A stretch of DNA of 64,000 nucleotides from Lachnospiraceae bacterium AC2031 (GCA_000687975.1 JIAB01000001.1:992001-1056000), one strand, 5' to 3'; shown: positions 24,552 through 34,533, counted from the stretch's first letter. Notes: generated by a model from the letters alone, not told the origin. Numbers and translations: made by a program.

Positions 24552-26918
24552 TTATTCCTGAATCAGGCGGTAAGCAGAAACCTTTTTCATTCGACCAGAC
24601 ATGATATAGCTGAATACGAATACGAGTAATGATACAACTAGTATTGAAAAAACAATCAGAACCGGTTGCATGATAAGGTCGGACTCGCGTACACCAAAGC
24701 TGGTAAAGATAAGAGCAAACAGTGGATTGATAAGGAGATGGCCCATAACCGCTCCCGTGAGAGATGCAACGAGGCAGGTTGGAAGCAGCGATATAGCAAG
24801 CTGAAGTCTCAGCTGACTGCTGGTAAAACCTACAGCCTTCTTTATACCAAACTCCTTTTCTCTCTTCACAAAAATTGACTTAAGGAGAAGTCTGATAACC
24901 ACCATTACAACCACTATATTGAGCAGGGCAATAACCATAACAACAATACTTACTGTATAAACTGGAACGTTGTCCTTGCTTCTTGTATCCTTGAAATGGT
25001 TCTCCGTCTTTGTACATTTCGAGCCAAGCTTTGTCTCCACCTTCTCGTTAAATTCATCCACCTTTTCTACATTTGGCTCATCTATTCTAACTCTGAGGTA
25101 AGAGAAGTTTGGTTCCAGTCCAAGTCTCTTTAACCCTCCACTTGTTATGTAGATTCTTTCGCCCAGACCGTATACGGCCTGCTGAAGACCAACAACCAGG
25201 AATCTCTCAGACTTGTCGCCAACCTTTACTTCAACCTCGTCGCCAACTCCAACTCCAGCTTTCTCAGCGGTAATACTTCCAAGGACAGCTTCGTTATCCT
25301 CCTTTACCATTTCACCTTCGTAAACTCCGCAATAAACAAACTGCGGCTTATCTGAATAAATCAGGGTAGATTCGTTATCATTCACGTACGCCGGAATATC
25401 AGTCCCTCCAAGGCCATAAACCTCTGTTACGCCATCAATTGCGCTCACCTCGTCCATTACTTCATATACTTCTTCTTCTGACATTTCAGCAAGATTAACA
25501 TAGGAATCCGGAGAATCTCCCTGAAGGAGACGCTGGAAATTATTCATATCAATCTTCGTATTATAGAAAAGCACTCCAGAAAAAATAGTGAGAAATGCAA
25601 CTGCAAGTATGATTCCAAATATGATAACATTTTGCCCCATACTCTGAAGCGAACTCTTTAATGCAAGCAGAACGTTAAGACTGCCCTTAGCATCTCCCAG
25701 TGGCAGGTAATTCTTTTTAAATGAGTTGGATGCCAGTCCGAATCTTAATGCTGTTGCAGGGTGCAGATTACGTATCTTTCTAGTAGACAGATAAACTACG
25801 ATCATAATAACTACAATGAAACCCAGGAGGATTCCCAAAGTATAATCTGGGTAAAATCTCTTCTCCCATATAAGTCCTGATATCTGTCTTAAAACATATT
25901 CATCTATATACGGAAATGTTATATATGAAAGGCCGATTCCTAAAGACGCTCCTATAGTTCCCATGATCAGAAACTCTGCACATAGAGCCATTCTTACCTG
26001 TGCCACCGTATGACCAACTGCACGAAGAGCACCTATATTCACGATGTCTCGATCAATATTGTTGTTGATAGTGAAGATGATCATTATAAAACAGATTGCC
26101 ATAATAATAACTGAGAATGACTCCATAAATGCAGCCATAATATTGACTACACTGATATAGCCTGTTTTTACAAGTGTGGTTGTATAGCCAGAAGACTCTA
26201 CACCTGCATCATTTAATGCATCATTAACTATCTTAAGACCATCATCCCTCGAAACTCCGTTCTTAAGATTATCGGTTACACATAGCCTGCTGGAATAATC
26301 CTGTCCAGAATATGTAAGTTCATCAGACTTTTCCTTTATCGTCTTATAGGTTTCATCATCCAGGATCCAGGACTCTCCAGTATATGGATTACCCACCAGA
26401 TAATCCTCATATAATCCAGCCACCTTAAGATCATAGTTACCAAGATTCTCTGAGTTTATATGAATAGTATCACCGATTGAGATACCGTTATAATACGCAG
26501 TATATAGATTAAGATATACATAATCACTGGTTATACTTTCATCTTTTTTGATAAAGTTATCCTCATCAAGAGTGGTATAGGAATCCCTGTCCATGATAAC
26601 CGTATATTCCATCTTCTTCTCTTTTTCTGAATCATTTATGGTATATACAAAATCCGACGGCATTATGATCTTCTGAATAGTATAATCCTCAACCTCAGCT
26701 ATATCATCCATGGTTTCTTTAACCTCATCTTCATCAGCAACAAGTATAAAGACCCCATCTCCAAGGTGCTGGGTCTCTATCTTTTCATCATATCTCTTCT
26801 CGTAGCCCTTAAGAAAAAGACCAGTCTGGAGGACAAAGGCAGCTAGCATTATGATCATAAGAAATGCTGTAAGAATACCACGGTCTTTATATATATTTGA
26901 TTTGATTAATCTACTCAT
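24552..26918 (-). CDS. FtsX-type ABC permease (first module)
   Basis: A 788-residue MacB/FtsX-class permease: N-terminal helix (about 14-32), a large extracytoplasmic domain, an FtsX block around 260-370 (INIGALRAVGHTVAQV), a second extracellular domain, and a C-terminal block with EKEFGIKKAVGFTSSQLRL. The two permeases share architecture but are clearly diverged, so they are paralogous modules, not a recent duplication. GAGGGAAATAAA precedes the ATG. It follows its ATPase gene by 11 bases. Confidence 0.9.
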   Translation of the reverse strand: MSRLIKSNIYKDRGILTAFLMIIMLAAFVLQTGLFLKGYEKRYDEKIETQHLGDGVFILVADEDEVKETMDDIAEVEDYTIQKIIMPSDFVYTINDSEKEKKMEYTVIMDRDSYTTLDEDNFIKKDESITSDYVYLNLYTAYYNGISIGDTIHINSENLGNYDLKVAGLYEDYLVGNPYTGESWILDDETYKTIKEKSDELTYSGQDYSSRLCVTDNLKNGVSRDDGLKIVNDALNDAGVESSGYTTTLVKTGYISVVNIMAAFMESFSVIIMAICFIMIIFTINNNIDRDIVNIGALRAVGHTVAQVRMALCAEFLIMGTIGASLGIGLSYITFPYIDEYVLRQISGLIWEKRFYPDYTLGILLGFIVVIMIVVYLSTRKIRNLHPATALRFGLASNSFKKNYLPLGDAKGSLNVLLALKSSLQSMGQNVIIFGIILAVAFLTIFSGVLFYNTKIDMNNFQRLLQGDSPDSYVNLAEMSEEEVYEVMDEVSAIDGVTEVYGLGGTDIPAYVNDNESTLIYSDKPQFVYCGVYEGEMVKEDNEAVLGSITAEKAGVGVGDEVEVKVGDKSERFLVVGLQQAVYGLGERIYITSGGLKRLGLEPNFSYLRVRIDEPNVEKVDEFNEKVETKLGSKCTKTENHFKDTRSKDNVPVYTVSIVVMVIALLNIVVVMVVIRLLLKSIFVKREKEFGIKKAVGFTSSQLRLQLAISLLPTCLVASLTGAVMGHLLINPLFALIFTSFGVRESDLIMQPVLIVFSILVVSLLVFVFSYIMSGRMKKVSAYRLIQE

Positions 26919-26929
26919 TTTATTTCCCT

Positions 26930-27688
26930 CTACCAGCCCATTTCTTCAAGGAAACGTCTGATCTTCTCGTGACGTTCCTTATCTCCGCTTACATACTTAC
27001 CCAGCTTCAGCTCACCCATAATTCCACCGTCCTGGAGATATATAATTCTGTTAGCACGTCTTGCAGACTTGATATCGTGGGTAACCATCAGTACTGTCTG
27101 TCCGCTCTCGTTGATATCTGTCAGCACATCCAGAACAGCCTTTACGCCTGCTGAATTAAGGGCTCCAGTTGGCTCGTCAGCAAAGACTACATCCGGATCA
27201 TTTATCAATGCCCTCACAAAGGCTCCACGTTGAGCCTCGCCGCCTGAAAGCTGAGAAGGAAACTTCTTTGCCAGATCCTCGCTTATTCCAACTCTTTCAA
27301 AAAGTTCCAGGGCCTTCTTCTTTAGATCTCTGGGCTTTTGTCCGATCAGCATACCAGTAGAGATAGCATTATCCATAACACTCATACTATCTACCAGATG
27401 TATCTGCTGAAAGATAAAACCGCAGTGCTTTCTTCTAAAAACTGCCAGCTTATCGTCATTCATTTTGGTAATCTCCTGCCCCGCATATTCGATGGAACCA
27501 AGAGTTGGCTTATCCATTCCAGACAGCGCATATAGAAGTGTAGACTTGCCCGCTCCTGAGGAGCCCATGATTACCGTGAAGTCTCCTTTATAAATCTCCA
27601 TATCCAGATTCTTTATTATGTGCTGCTGCTTTCCGCCTACTGAAAAACTCTTTGAAAGCTTGTCTGTCTTTATTACCACATCACTCAT
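26930..27688 (-). CDS. ABC transporter ATP-binding protein (first FtsX-type module)
   Basis: A 252-residue MacB/BceA-class ATPase. Walker A is GSSGAGKST, the signature is LSGGEAQRGAFVRALI and Walker B is VVFADEPTGALNS. GGAGAAAAAGAG precedes the ATG. It is paired with the permease directly downstream and preceded by the DUF3592 protein gene. Confidence 0.93.
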   Translation of the reverse strand: MSDVVIKTDKLSKSFSVGGKQQHIIKNLDMEIYKGDFTVIMGSSGAGKSTLLYALSGMDKPTLGSIEYAGQEITKMNDDKLAVFRRKHCGFIFQQIHLVDSMSVMDNAISTGMLIGQKPRDLKKKALELFERVGISEDLAKKFPSQLSGGEAQRGAFVRALINDPDVVFADEPTGALNSAGVKAVLDVLTDINESGQTVLMVTHDIKSARRANRIIYLQDGGIMGELKLGKYVSGDKERHEKIRRFLEEMGW

Positions 27689-27702
27689 CTCTTTTTCTCC
27701 TT

Positions 27703-28170
27703 TTACAGCTGTGACTCTTTTCCATCATCCACAGGTTTCGATTTATTACTGGTCAACTTTTTATATATAATTATCTGTATCACTGTGATCACAATCCAAA
27801 AGATTGTAGCCTCAATTCCCGATACAATCTGTTTTACAAGATATACCTTCTCGGGCTTCCTCGGATTATAAGCAACCCTTATTTCATCGCCCTCTTTCAC
27901 GTGTTTCTTTCCACTGAGGTTAACAGTCTTGTTGTACTCCTTATCATTTACGTAGTACCTGAAGCTTATCTTAGTGATATTACTGCTGGAGCTTCCGCTC
28001 CTTACATGCTTTTTCCTAACCTTCTTATGCTGCGCCTCGGTAACTACCGCCTTGGTCTGCACCCCAGTGCTATATCGAACAGCCGTGTAAACCGTAGCCA
28101 ACAGATTTCCAGCTGCAATCAAGATAAAAACCAAAAAATATGCTTTTATACTAATTTCTTTCTTTTCCAT
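27703..28170 (-). CDS. DUF3592-like membrane protein
   Basis: A 155-residue protein with hydrophobic helices at about 8-30 and 115-137. Between them is a beta-rich region of the DUF3592 kind: KISFRYYVNDKEYNKTVN, KEGDEIRVAYNPRKPEKVYL. The function of this family is not known to me. TGGAGG lies six bases before ATG 28170, which decides the start against an upstream in-frame ATG at 28197. It heads the ABC gene string. Confidence 0.75.
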   Translation of the reverse strand: MEKKEISIKAYFLVFILIAAGNLLATVYTAVRYSTGVQTKAVVTEAQHKKVRKKHVRSGSSSSNITKISFRYYVNDKEYNKTVNLSGKKHVKEGDEIRVAYNPRKPEKVYLVKQIVSGIEATIFWIVITVIQIIIYKKLTSNKSKPVDDGKESQL

Positions 28171-28182
28171 ATCAATCCTCCA

Positions 28183-28214
28183 TAAAAAATGGACCATACA
28201 CCTCTGTATGATCC
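28183..28214 (-). terminator. Weak terminator between first sensor kinase and DUF3592 gene
   Basis: A 10-bp stem with one mismatch (28191-28200 and 28205-28214) is followed on the minus strand by ATTTTTTA. It may separate the first two-component operon from the ABC genes, at least partly. Confidence 0.55.
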
Positions 28215-28296
28215 AAGTATATCCGACAACATAATTTAATTCTTTGTCTATTCTTTAATTATATTTTAAACTTATGCTTTAAAATTCAAAATAGAT

Positions 28297-29598
28297 TTAC
28301 ATCTTGATGCGGAGCGAAACTGTAAGACCTTCATCATTGTTACGACAGGCCAGGTTTCCACCCATTTTATTCATAAGATAGTTTGAAATATAGAGACCGA
28401 GACCGGAGCCGTCCTTACCCTCTGCGTTAGAACCCCGCTTAAACTTCTCAGTTATCAGTTCAAGCTCGCTTTCAAGAACTCCGCCACCCTTATCACTGAA
28501 CTCAACCACAAGAAACTGCATGTTTTTACCTTTTGCAGCAGTTTCATTTTCAATATGGCTCACTACCTTTATATCCGTCCCAGCATACTTATAGGAATTG
28601 GAAATGATATTGGTCACGATCTGGTTCAGTCGAAGCCTGTCTCCTACTATGACAGCCTCCTTTATATCTATGTCTGTGACACGATTCATATAATCTGCTT
28701 CATTTATCATCTGCAATAAATCTAAAGAAGATAGATCTTCAACATTTACCTCAAGCTGCTCCAGTTCCTCCAAGGTTGCATGGAACAGGTTTGATATCAG
28801 GTTATCTATCTGATCAGCTTTTCCATTTATCGAAGCTACCATCTTGCGCTGTTCATCATCCGTAGCAGTAAGGCTCATTACGTCAGCCATAGCTTTAATG
28901 GATGCAACAGGAGTTTTGATGTCATGGGAAAGTTCAGCCACCAGTTCCTTACGACTTTTTACAGCTGCCTCCTCACGTTCTCTGGAGGACTTTAGTTCCT
29001 CCCTCATAATATCAAAGGCTTCGGTAAACTCACCAAATACATGTCCCTTATCCATCTCAAGCGGTGAATCAAGATCACCTGATGCAATCCTGGTTGCAAA
29101 TTTCTTTAATTTGGCAAATGGACTGATAACACGCATTTGAATATAAAGCGAATATATGACTAGTAGAGCAAGTATAACTGCAAACATCATTGCCGCAAGA
29201 AGGGCATAATGCTTGTTTCTAGCCTGTAGCTGTTCTCCAGATGGATTATGAATTATCAGCTTACCAACTACCTCACCATCCACCTCTACATCACGGATAA
29301 TGTCATAGTGAGTGGTTGCCGCAGATACAGTGGTTGATATATCATCACGAGTAAACTCAAGAACCTTTGAATTACTATCAATAACTGAGTAATCCAGACC
29401 ATCAACCTTTTCAGCTAGTTCAGCGTCCTTTATACTAACCCTGTTCCAATCCTCTTCTATACTTATAAGAAGACGGTTTATCTCAGTGGTCTTTGCCTGA
29501 GATTCACCCGTACCATCACCACGCGCTATCCTGATACATATTACTGTACCAAGAATGACAAATATTAAAATGTATATGATAAGGTATCTAAGTTTCAT
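28297..29598 (-). CDS. Sensor histidine kinase (first two-component system)
   Basis: A 433-residue membrane kinase: helix at about 5-25, an extracytoplasmic domain of about 110 residues, helix at about 135-155, a HAMP domain (PFAKLKKFATRIASGDLDSPL), then the H-box LSHDIKTPVASIKAM. The N-box is IVTNIISNSYKYAG, with FSDKGGGV and GSGLGLYISNYL. All catalytic motifs are intact. ATG 29598 is used; a GTG two codons upstream is possible. It is paired with the regulator 31 bases upstream. Confidence 0.9.
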   Translation of the reverse strand: MKLRYLIIYILIFVILGTVICIRIARGDGTGESQAKTTEINRLLISIEEDWNRVSIKDAELAEKVDGLDYSVIDSNSKVLEFTRDDISTTVSAATTHYDIIRDVEVDGEVVGKLIIHNPSGEQLQARNKHYALLAAMMFAVILALLVIYSLYIQMRVISPFAKLKKFATRIASGDLDSPLEMDKGHVFGEFTEAFDIMREELKSSREREEAAVKSRKELVAELSHDIKTPVASIKAMADVMSLTATDDEQRKMVASINGKADQIDNLISNLFHATLEELEQLEVNVEDLSSLDLLQMINEADYMNRVTDIDIKEAVIVGDRLRLNQIVTNIISNSYKYAGTDIKVVSHIENETAAKGKNMQFLVVEFSDKGGGVLESELELITEKFKRGSNAEGKDGSGLGLYISNYLMNKMGGNLACRNNDEGLTVSLRIKM

Positions 29599-29629
29599 AT
29601 GCACTCATTTTCTAATTTCTTTTATCAGG

Positions 29630-30364
29630 CTACTTCTTAAAGATAAATCCAACTCCCCATACAGTCTTTATATGCTGAGGATTTCCGGGATCATCCTCAA
29701 GTTTTTCTCTCAAATGACGGATATGAACATTTAAGGTTACATCACCAACAAACTGAGTGTCCCATATCTTCTCAAAAAACTCGTCCTTTGAAATCACTCT
29801 GTCAGGATTATTCAGCATATATACAAGAAGCTTATACTCCATAGCCTTTAGGGGCAGTTCCTCACCATCCCTTTCTATGGATGCTGACTGAAGATTCACT
29901 ACTACATTTCCAACCTTCACCTTGCCCTTCGACGCAGACTCATTTGTGCCTGATTCAGTGTCCACATTCTCTATAGCATTTACTTTCCCTGCCTGACTGT
30001 CCTCGTAACGCTTAAGTTCTGCCTTAACCTTTGCAAGTAGCACACCAAGGGAATAAGGCTTGCATATATAATCATCCCCACCAATTGAGAGAGCAAGAAG
30101 CATGTCATCCTCAGCGGATCTTGCGCTAATAAAGAATATAGGAATATTCATAGTACGCCTTATGGTCTGACACAATTCAAAGCCTGAGTCTTCTCCCAGA
30201 TTTATATCCAGAAGAACCAGCGAACAGGTATTCTCTTCAAAGAATTCCATAGCTGACTTTGCATCCAGAACATATGTCGCACTTACACCTGACATATTAA
30301 AGTATTTCGCTGTATATTCTGATAACTCTTCCTCGTCATCAACAACTAAAACCTTGTAATCCAT
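29630..30364 (-). CDS. OmpR/PhoB-family response regulator (first two-component system)
   Basis: A 244-residue regulator. The receiver has VVDDEEELS, the phosphorylated Asp in VLLDINLGE, and CKPYSLGVL. The DNA-binding winged helix ends in LNVHIRHLREKLEDDPGNP and KTVWGVGFIF. Between the two is an unusually long Ser/Thr/Glu-rich linker of about 35 residues. GGGGG lies upstream of ATG 30364; a TTG further upstream is within the terminator and unlikely. Confidence 0.9.
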   Translation of the reverse strand: MDYKVLVVDDEEELSEYTAKYFNMSGVSATYVLDAKSAMEFFEENTCSLVLLDINLGEDSGFELCQTIRRTMNIPIFFISARSAEDDMLLALSIGGDDYICKPYSLGVLLAKVKAELKRYEDSQAGKVNAIENVDTESGTNESASKGKVKVGNVVVNLQSASIERDGEELPLKAMEYKLLVYMLNNPDRVISKDEFFEKIWDTQFVGDVTLNVHIRHLREKLEDDPGNPQHIKTVWGVGFIFKK

Positions 30365-30379
30365 ATAACCCCCATATAA

Positions 30380-30422
30380 AAAATGTGACAAAAGCTTTCC
30401 TAATCATCTTTTGTCACATTTT
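30380..30422 (-). terminator. Terminator after degV
   Basis: A perfect 15-bp stem (AAAATGTGACAAAAG with CTTTTGTCACATTTT) with a 13-base loop is followed on the minus strand by a T run. It closes the long amino-acid-importer operon and lies directly before the first response regulator. Confidence 0.9.
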
Positions 30423-30454
30423 ATCATATTACTTAGAAAAATCTAACCCCGTTA

Positions 30455-31339
30455 TTAATCTACACGTTTCTTGCCCTTAAAGAAAAGTGCCACTGTTCCA
30501 GGGCCAGTATGACTGGCAATAGTACAGCCAATGTCAAATCTATGAATTCTTCCTTTAAGCTGTGGGAATGTCTCTTCAATAAGTGCCTGAACAGCATCAC
30601 CCAGCTCTACGTCTGTATCAGAAAGGAAGACTTTACCAGTGTAATTTATTCCATTTTCCGCATCCTCTACCATTTTCTCAACGATGCGCTTTACAACCTT
30701 CTTCTTGGTTCTGATCTTCTCTCTTGGAATAAGTCGACCTTCAAAATCCACATTTAGTAGTGGACAGATACTAAGTGCCTGACCTATGGTTCCAGCTGTC
30801 TTAGAAACACGACCGCCCTTGATATAGTAGGTAAGATCTGTTGAGAAAAACCAATGAACAATATTTAACTTATTCTCCTCAATCCATGCAGCAAGCTCAT
30901 CGATTGATAGTCCTTCATCACGCTTATCTGCAGCATATTCCATCAGGAGTCCGTATCCTGAAGATGCAGCCATAGAATCAATAATGATGATCTTTCTGTC
31001 AGGATAATCTTCCTTCATCATATTAGCCGCTGTACATGCAGCATTATAGGTACCTGAAATACCAGATGAAAGAGTTACATGAAGGATGTCCTTCCCCTCT
31101 TTCAAAAACTCTTCAAAATATGTCTGATACTCACCAATGCTGACCTGTGAAGTCTTTGCATCAGCTCCCTCTTCCATTCTCTTCAGAAGCTCTCTAGGGG
31201 AAAATGAAAGTCCCATATCATCCTTTACACTAAGTCCGTCCAGTGTAACATTGAAAAATGCATATGGAATATCTCTTTTCTTCATCCAGTCTGGATTAAG
31301 ATCACAAGACGCACAACAGCTAAGTACATAATCGCTCAT
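30455..31339 (-). CDS. DegV-family fatty-acid-binding protein
   Basis: A 294-residue cytoplasmic protein of the DegV/FakB fold. The family signature TLSSGISGTYNAACTAANMM and the closing IASHTGPGTVALFF are visible. Characterised relatives bind a fatty acid and present it to the FakA kinase. ATG 31339 has AGAGG in front; a longer frame would overlap pnp. It is the last gene of the importer operon; no FakA is seen nearby. Confidence 0.88.
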   Translation of the reverse strand: MSDYVLSCCASCDLNPDWMKKRDIPYAFFNVTLDGLSVKDDMGLSFSPRELLKRMEEGADAKTSQVSIGEYQTYFEEFLKEGKDILHVTLSSGISGTYNAACTAANMMKEDYPDRKIIIIDSMAASSGYGLLMEYAADKRDEGLSIDELAAWIEENKLNIVHWFFSTDLTYYIKGGRVSKTAGTIGQALSICPLLNVDFEGRLIPREKIRTKKKVVKRIVEKMVEDAENGINYTGKVFLSDTDVELGDAVQALIEETFPQLKGRIHRFDIGCTIASHTGPGTVALFFKGKKRVD

Positions 31340-31358
31340 AAATTTACCTCTTTCTTTT

Positions 31359-32174
31359 TTACATTCTCGGTACTGTATTATAAACAAGTGATATCAGTTT
31401 TTCACTGCTCTCACCAGCAATTTTCTGAACCTCTTCATGAGTTACAGGAGTATCCTCATTATCTATAGCCATATCTGTGATACAGCTGATACCCAGGAGC
31501 TTAACCCCCATATAATTAAGAACTATAGCTTCACATGCAGTACTCATACCTACTGCATCTCCACCACACATTGCATACATCTTAGATTCAGCAGGAGACT
31601 CATATGCAGGTCCAGTAACCTGAACATATACTCCATCTACAATATCAATGCCCTGCTCATCAGCAACCTGATGAAGAATACTTCTATATTCTCTATTATA
31701 TATCTGACTCATTTCTGGAAAACGTGTTCCCAGTTTATCATCATTTGGACCGATAAGTGGTGATGGAATAAATGCTGATATGTGATCTGAGATACACATA
31801 AGTGTTCCTGGTCTAAAGTCTCTATTCAGACTTCCTGACGCATTAGTAAGAATAATCTTCTTAACTATACGTCCCATTACCTGTACAGGTGCAACCACCT
31901 GCTTCATAGGGTAACCCTCATAGTAATGAACACGGCCGTTCATAAGAATAACAGGTGTCTCCTCAATATATCCCAGAATATATTCACCCTTATGTCCTTC
32001 AACTGTTGAAACAGGAAATCCTTCAATCTCATTATATGGAACACGACCTACAACCTTTACCTTTTCAGCCAATCCACCAAGGCCAGTGCCAAGTACAACA
32101 CCTACCTCAGGAGCAATCCCCATCTCATTGATCTTTGCCCTAAGAAAATCTTCTGCCTCATAAATACTTCCCAT
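31359..32174 (-). CDS. punA: Purine-nucleoside phosphorylase
   Basis: A 271-residue phosphorylase that splits purine nucleosides to base and ribose-1-phosphate. Signatures are GTGLGGLAEKV (phosphate loop), MNGRVHYYEGYPM, TNASGSLN and GMSTACEAIVLNYMG. The length fits the trimeric family. It follows a HAD phosphatase, whose end forms a hairpin repeat, and precedes degV by 19 bases. Confidence 0.93.
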   Translation of the reverse strand: MGSIYEAEDFLRAKINEMGIAPEVGVVLGTGLGGLAEKVKVVGRVPYNEIEGFPVSTVEGHKGEYILGYIEETPVILMNGRVHYYEGYPMKQVVAPVQVMGRIVKKIILTNASGSLNRDFRPGTLMCISDHISAFIPSPLIGPNDDKLGTRFPEMSQIYNREYRSILHQVADEQGIDIVDGVYVQVTGPAYESPAESKMYAMCGGDAVGMSTACEAIVLNYMGVKLLGISCITDMAIDNEDTPVTHEEVQKIAGESSEKLISLVYNTVPRM

Positions 32175-32193
32175 ACCTAACCTCCTATTCTCT

Positions 32194-32220
32194 AATGAGT
32201 CAATTTAGCTTTGACTCATT
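32194..32220. repeat. AATGAGTCA hairpin repeat, copy 3 (short)
   Basis: AATGAGTCAA and TTGACTCATT pair around a 7-base loop. On the coding strand it covers the last residues (NESKLN) and TGA stop of the HAD phosphatase, so here the repeat contributes coding sequence. Confidence 0.75.
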
Positions 32221-33078
32221 TTCGTTTTTGTAGTGAATGTTTTCTAAGATCTCATTTGTCACAGTTCTATCGATGATTGCCTTAAGCAGAGCGTCAAGCT
32301 CGCTACCTTCACGATAATCAGCAGGCGCGAAGTATTTGATGCGGTCATCCCTCATCATCTTCTTCACCTTGGCCATATCTTTAGTTTCGCAGTCATATAC
32401 ACCGATGGAATGTCCGCCGTAGGAATTCACCAGCTTCATACAAGGAATATCCGTATCGCTGTCACCTATATAGACCATATTTCTAAATGGAATCCTTATC
32501 TGATCCATATCGAAATGATCATTCACTCCGCTATCATTTACATCAAGAACCCCCTTAGAAATCCTGAAAAGAAACTGTGTCTTATTTGTATAGTTTACAG
32601 CCTGTGCAGGCCATACTGCAACCCCTCTGTCGTTATATAAAAAGGAGCTTGCATATATCTTATCAAATGCACCGCTTTTTGCAAGTGAAGTACCCTCGAT
32701 CATTTCTTTAAGCCCAGAAGAAATGATGTAATGTTCAACGATAACACCTTTCTCTTTTCCATAGGCTCTCATACGGTCGAACCACTCGCTGGCGCCAGGA
32801 AAAAGCTTAACCTTTGAACCATACTCATTAAGAGTCTTTCGGTTAAAGATAAGATTACCTTCAGCCTCACGGATCATCATATACATATATGCAAGATTAG
32901 GGTCCATATCATTTGCGAACCCCAGCTCATTTGTTTTACGCCAGAATTCCTTTACATCGTAGCCAACTGACTGAATATACCCTTGTGCCTGCATATCATC
33001 AGGTGTCAGTGTCTTATCAAAGTCATAGCATATGGCAAGAACAGGACAGTCTTCCTTTTTCTTTCGCTCAAAATCCAT
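32200..33078 (-). CDS. HAD-superfamily phosphatase
   Basis: A 292-residue soluble hydrolase. HAD motif I is YDFDKTLTPDD, motif II is ISSGLKEMI, and motif IV is IGDSDTDIPCM. The cap is about 90 residues. Family members dephosphorylate small molecules; the substrate cannot be read here. The ATG overlaps the rnhA stop codon as TAATG, so translation is coupled. Its last codons lie in a hairpin repeat. Confidence 0.85.
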   Translation of the reverse strand: MDFERKKKEDCPVLAICYDFDKTLTPDDMQAQGYIQSVGYDVKEFWRKTNELGFANDMDPNLAYMYMMIREAEGNLIFNRKTLNEYGSKVKLFPGASEWFDRMRAYGKEKGVIVEHYIISSGLKEMIEGTSLAKSGAFDKIYASSFLYNDRGVAVWPAQAVNYTNKTQFLFRISKGVLDVNDSGVNDHFDMDQIRIPFRNMVYIGDSDTDIPCMKLVNSYGGHSIGVYDCETKDMAKVKKMMRDDRIKYFAPADYREGSELDALLKAIIDRTVTNEILENIHYKNENESKLN

Positions 33079-33713
33079 TATTCTACCCCCGCAGCTTCCT
33101 TTGCAAGCTGATCAGCGCGTTCATTTCCCATATCTCCTGAATGTCCCTTTACCTTATGGAAATGTACCGCAAGTTTCCCCTTTATAGAATCATAAAAGGC
33201 TTTATATGCTTTAGTACCCTCTTTATTAGTCTTCCACATGCCGAGAGCCCATTTTTCTATACCTTCATAATCAAAATATATATCAATGCTGGCTATTCCG
33301 TGGTCCAGGCAGTACTGCATAGCATGCATGGAGCCTTCAACTTCTCCAGCCACATTTCGCATAGCAGCCATATCTTCGTTAATATAGGCTTCGCACTGCT
33401 CAACCAGATTATCCCCTGCCAGAAGAACCATTCCATAGGAATAAACCTTGGTAGCGATATTGTAGCTTCCATCTACGAAAGCCACAGCCTCGCTTTCTCT
33501 TAGGGACTCCATATAATACTTTAAGTCCTCTGCATCGAAGCTTACGCTGGTCTTTGGAAGTCCCATAAATTCCTCAGCCTCTTCCAGAGTTTTGAAGCCC
33601 TTATAGGTTGCTCCAGAGAAGCCATCTACATTTGCCTTGCACTCAGCCCATGTCTTATATATTCCAGGAACACGTCCTTTTTTTACTGCATAAAAGTTTT
33701 TCTTATCTGCCAT
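33078..33713 (-). CDS. rnhA: Ribonuclease H with viroplasmin-type N-terminal domain
   Basis: A 211-residue RNase H1 that cuts RNA in RNA-DNA hybrids. Residues 1-50 (FYAVKKGRVPGIYKTWAEC... to EAEEFMG) are the hybrid-binding viroplasmin/RHBD domain. The catalytic part holds AFVDGSYN, the Glu in GEVEGSMHAM, the Asp in YFDYEGIEKW and GDMGNERADQLAKEA, so all four acidic positions are present. It is read from the amino-acid-importer operon, 34 bases behind the ATPase gene. Confidence 0.94.
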   Translation of the reverse strand: MADKKNFYAVKKGRVPGIYKTWAECKANVDGFSGATYKGFKTLEEAEEFMGLPKTSVSFDAEDLKYYMESLRESEAVAFVDGSYNIATKVYSYGMVLLAGDNLVEQCEAYINEDMAAMRNVAGEVEGSMHAMQYCLDHGIASIDIYFDYEGIEKWALGMWKTNKEGTKAYKAFYDSIKGKLAVHFHKVKGHSGDMGNERADQLAKEAAGVE

Positions 33714-33747
33714 AATTCTTTCCTTTAAGACTAAGTACCGCCCAGTC

Positions 33748-34533
33748 CTACATTCCCAGGAACTGCTTTGTTCTTTCTTCTTTTGGATGTTCGAAGACTT
33801 CCTTAGGTGTTCCTTTTTCCAGTACTATACCGCTATCCATAAAGATAACCTGGTCTGATACATCCTTTGCAAATGACATCTCATGGGTAACGATGATCAT
33901 GGTCATCTTCTTTTCAGCCAGTTCCTTCATTACCTTAAGAACTTCACCAGTAAGCTCTGGATCAAGAGCTGATGTTGGTTCATCGAAGCATAAGATATCC
34001 GGCTTCATTGCGAGAGCTCTTGCTATAGCAACTCTCTGCTGCTGTCCACCTGATAGCTGATGTGGATAGTTATTCATTCTTTCCGAAAGACCCATCTGAT
34101 CCAGGAGTTCTTCGGCCTCCTTACGGATGGCTTCATTTATCTCCTTCTTGTTGGACTTGTAGTCATCCTGTTTCTTCGCCTGAAGCTGTCTTGGAAGCAT
34201 GATATTTCCAAGAGCTGTATACTGTGGAAAAAGATTGAAGGACTGGAATACAAGACCAAAATGAAGAACGTTCTTTCTCTTTACTGATTCCTTCAGATAC
34301 TGCGGATCTTCTCCATCAAAAACAGTCTCTCCATTTACACGGATAACACCCTTATCCGCCTCCTCAAGAAAATTCAGACAACGAAGAAGAGTTGTCTTAC
34401 CACTTCCTGAAGAGCCAATAATAGAAAGAACCTGACTCTTCTCTAATGTGAAGCATATATCCTTCAGGACTTCAGTCTTTCCAAAGGATTTGCTTATATG
34501 TTCAACCTCTAATATACTCATACGATTCTCCAT
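33748..34533 (-). CDS. Polar amino acid ABC importer, ATP-binding protein
   Basis: A 261-residue ATPase of the GlnQ/HisP type. Walker A is GSSGSGKTT, the signature is [15 protein letters not shown] and Walker B is [14 protein letters not shown], followed by [12 protein letters not shown], typical of amino acid importers. A Lys-rich insert ([19 protein letters not shown]) lies before the signature. Its ATG overlaps the permease stop as TAATG. Confidence 0.94.
   Translation of the reverse strand: MENRMSILEVEHISKSFGKTEVLKDICFTLEKSQVLSIIGSSGSGKTTLLRCLNFLEEADKGVIRVNGETVFDGEDPQYLKESVKRKNVLHFGLVFQSFNLFPQYTALGNIMLPRQLQAKKQDDYKSNKKEINEAIRKEAEELLDQMGLSERMNNYPHQLSGGQQQRVAIARALAMKPDILCFDEPTSALDPELTGEVLKVMKELAEKKMTMIIVTHEMSFAKDVSDQVIFMDSGIVLEKGTPKEVFEHPKEERTKQFLGM

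Noticed and set aside
22033..26918. Recent tandem duplication of the two FtsX permeases
   Set aside because: They share architecture but little direct sequence identity and differ in length, so they are old paralogues.
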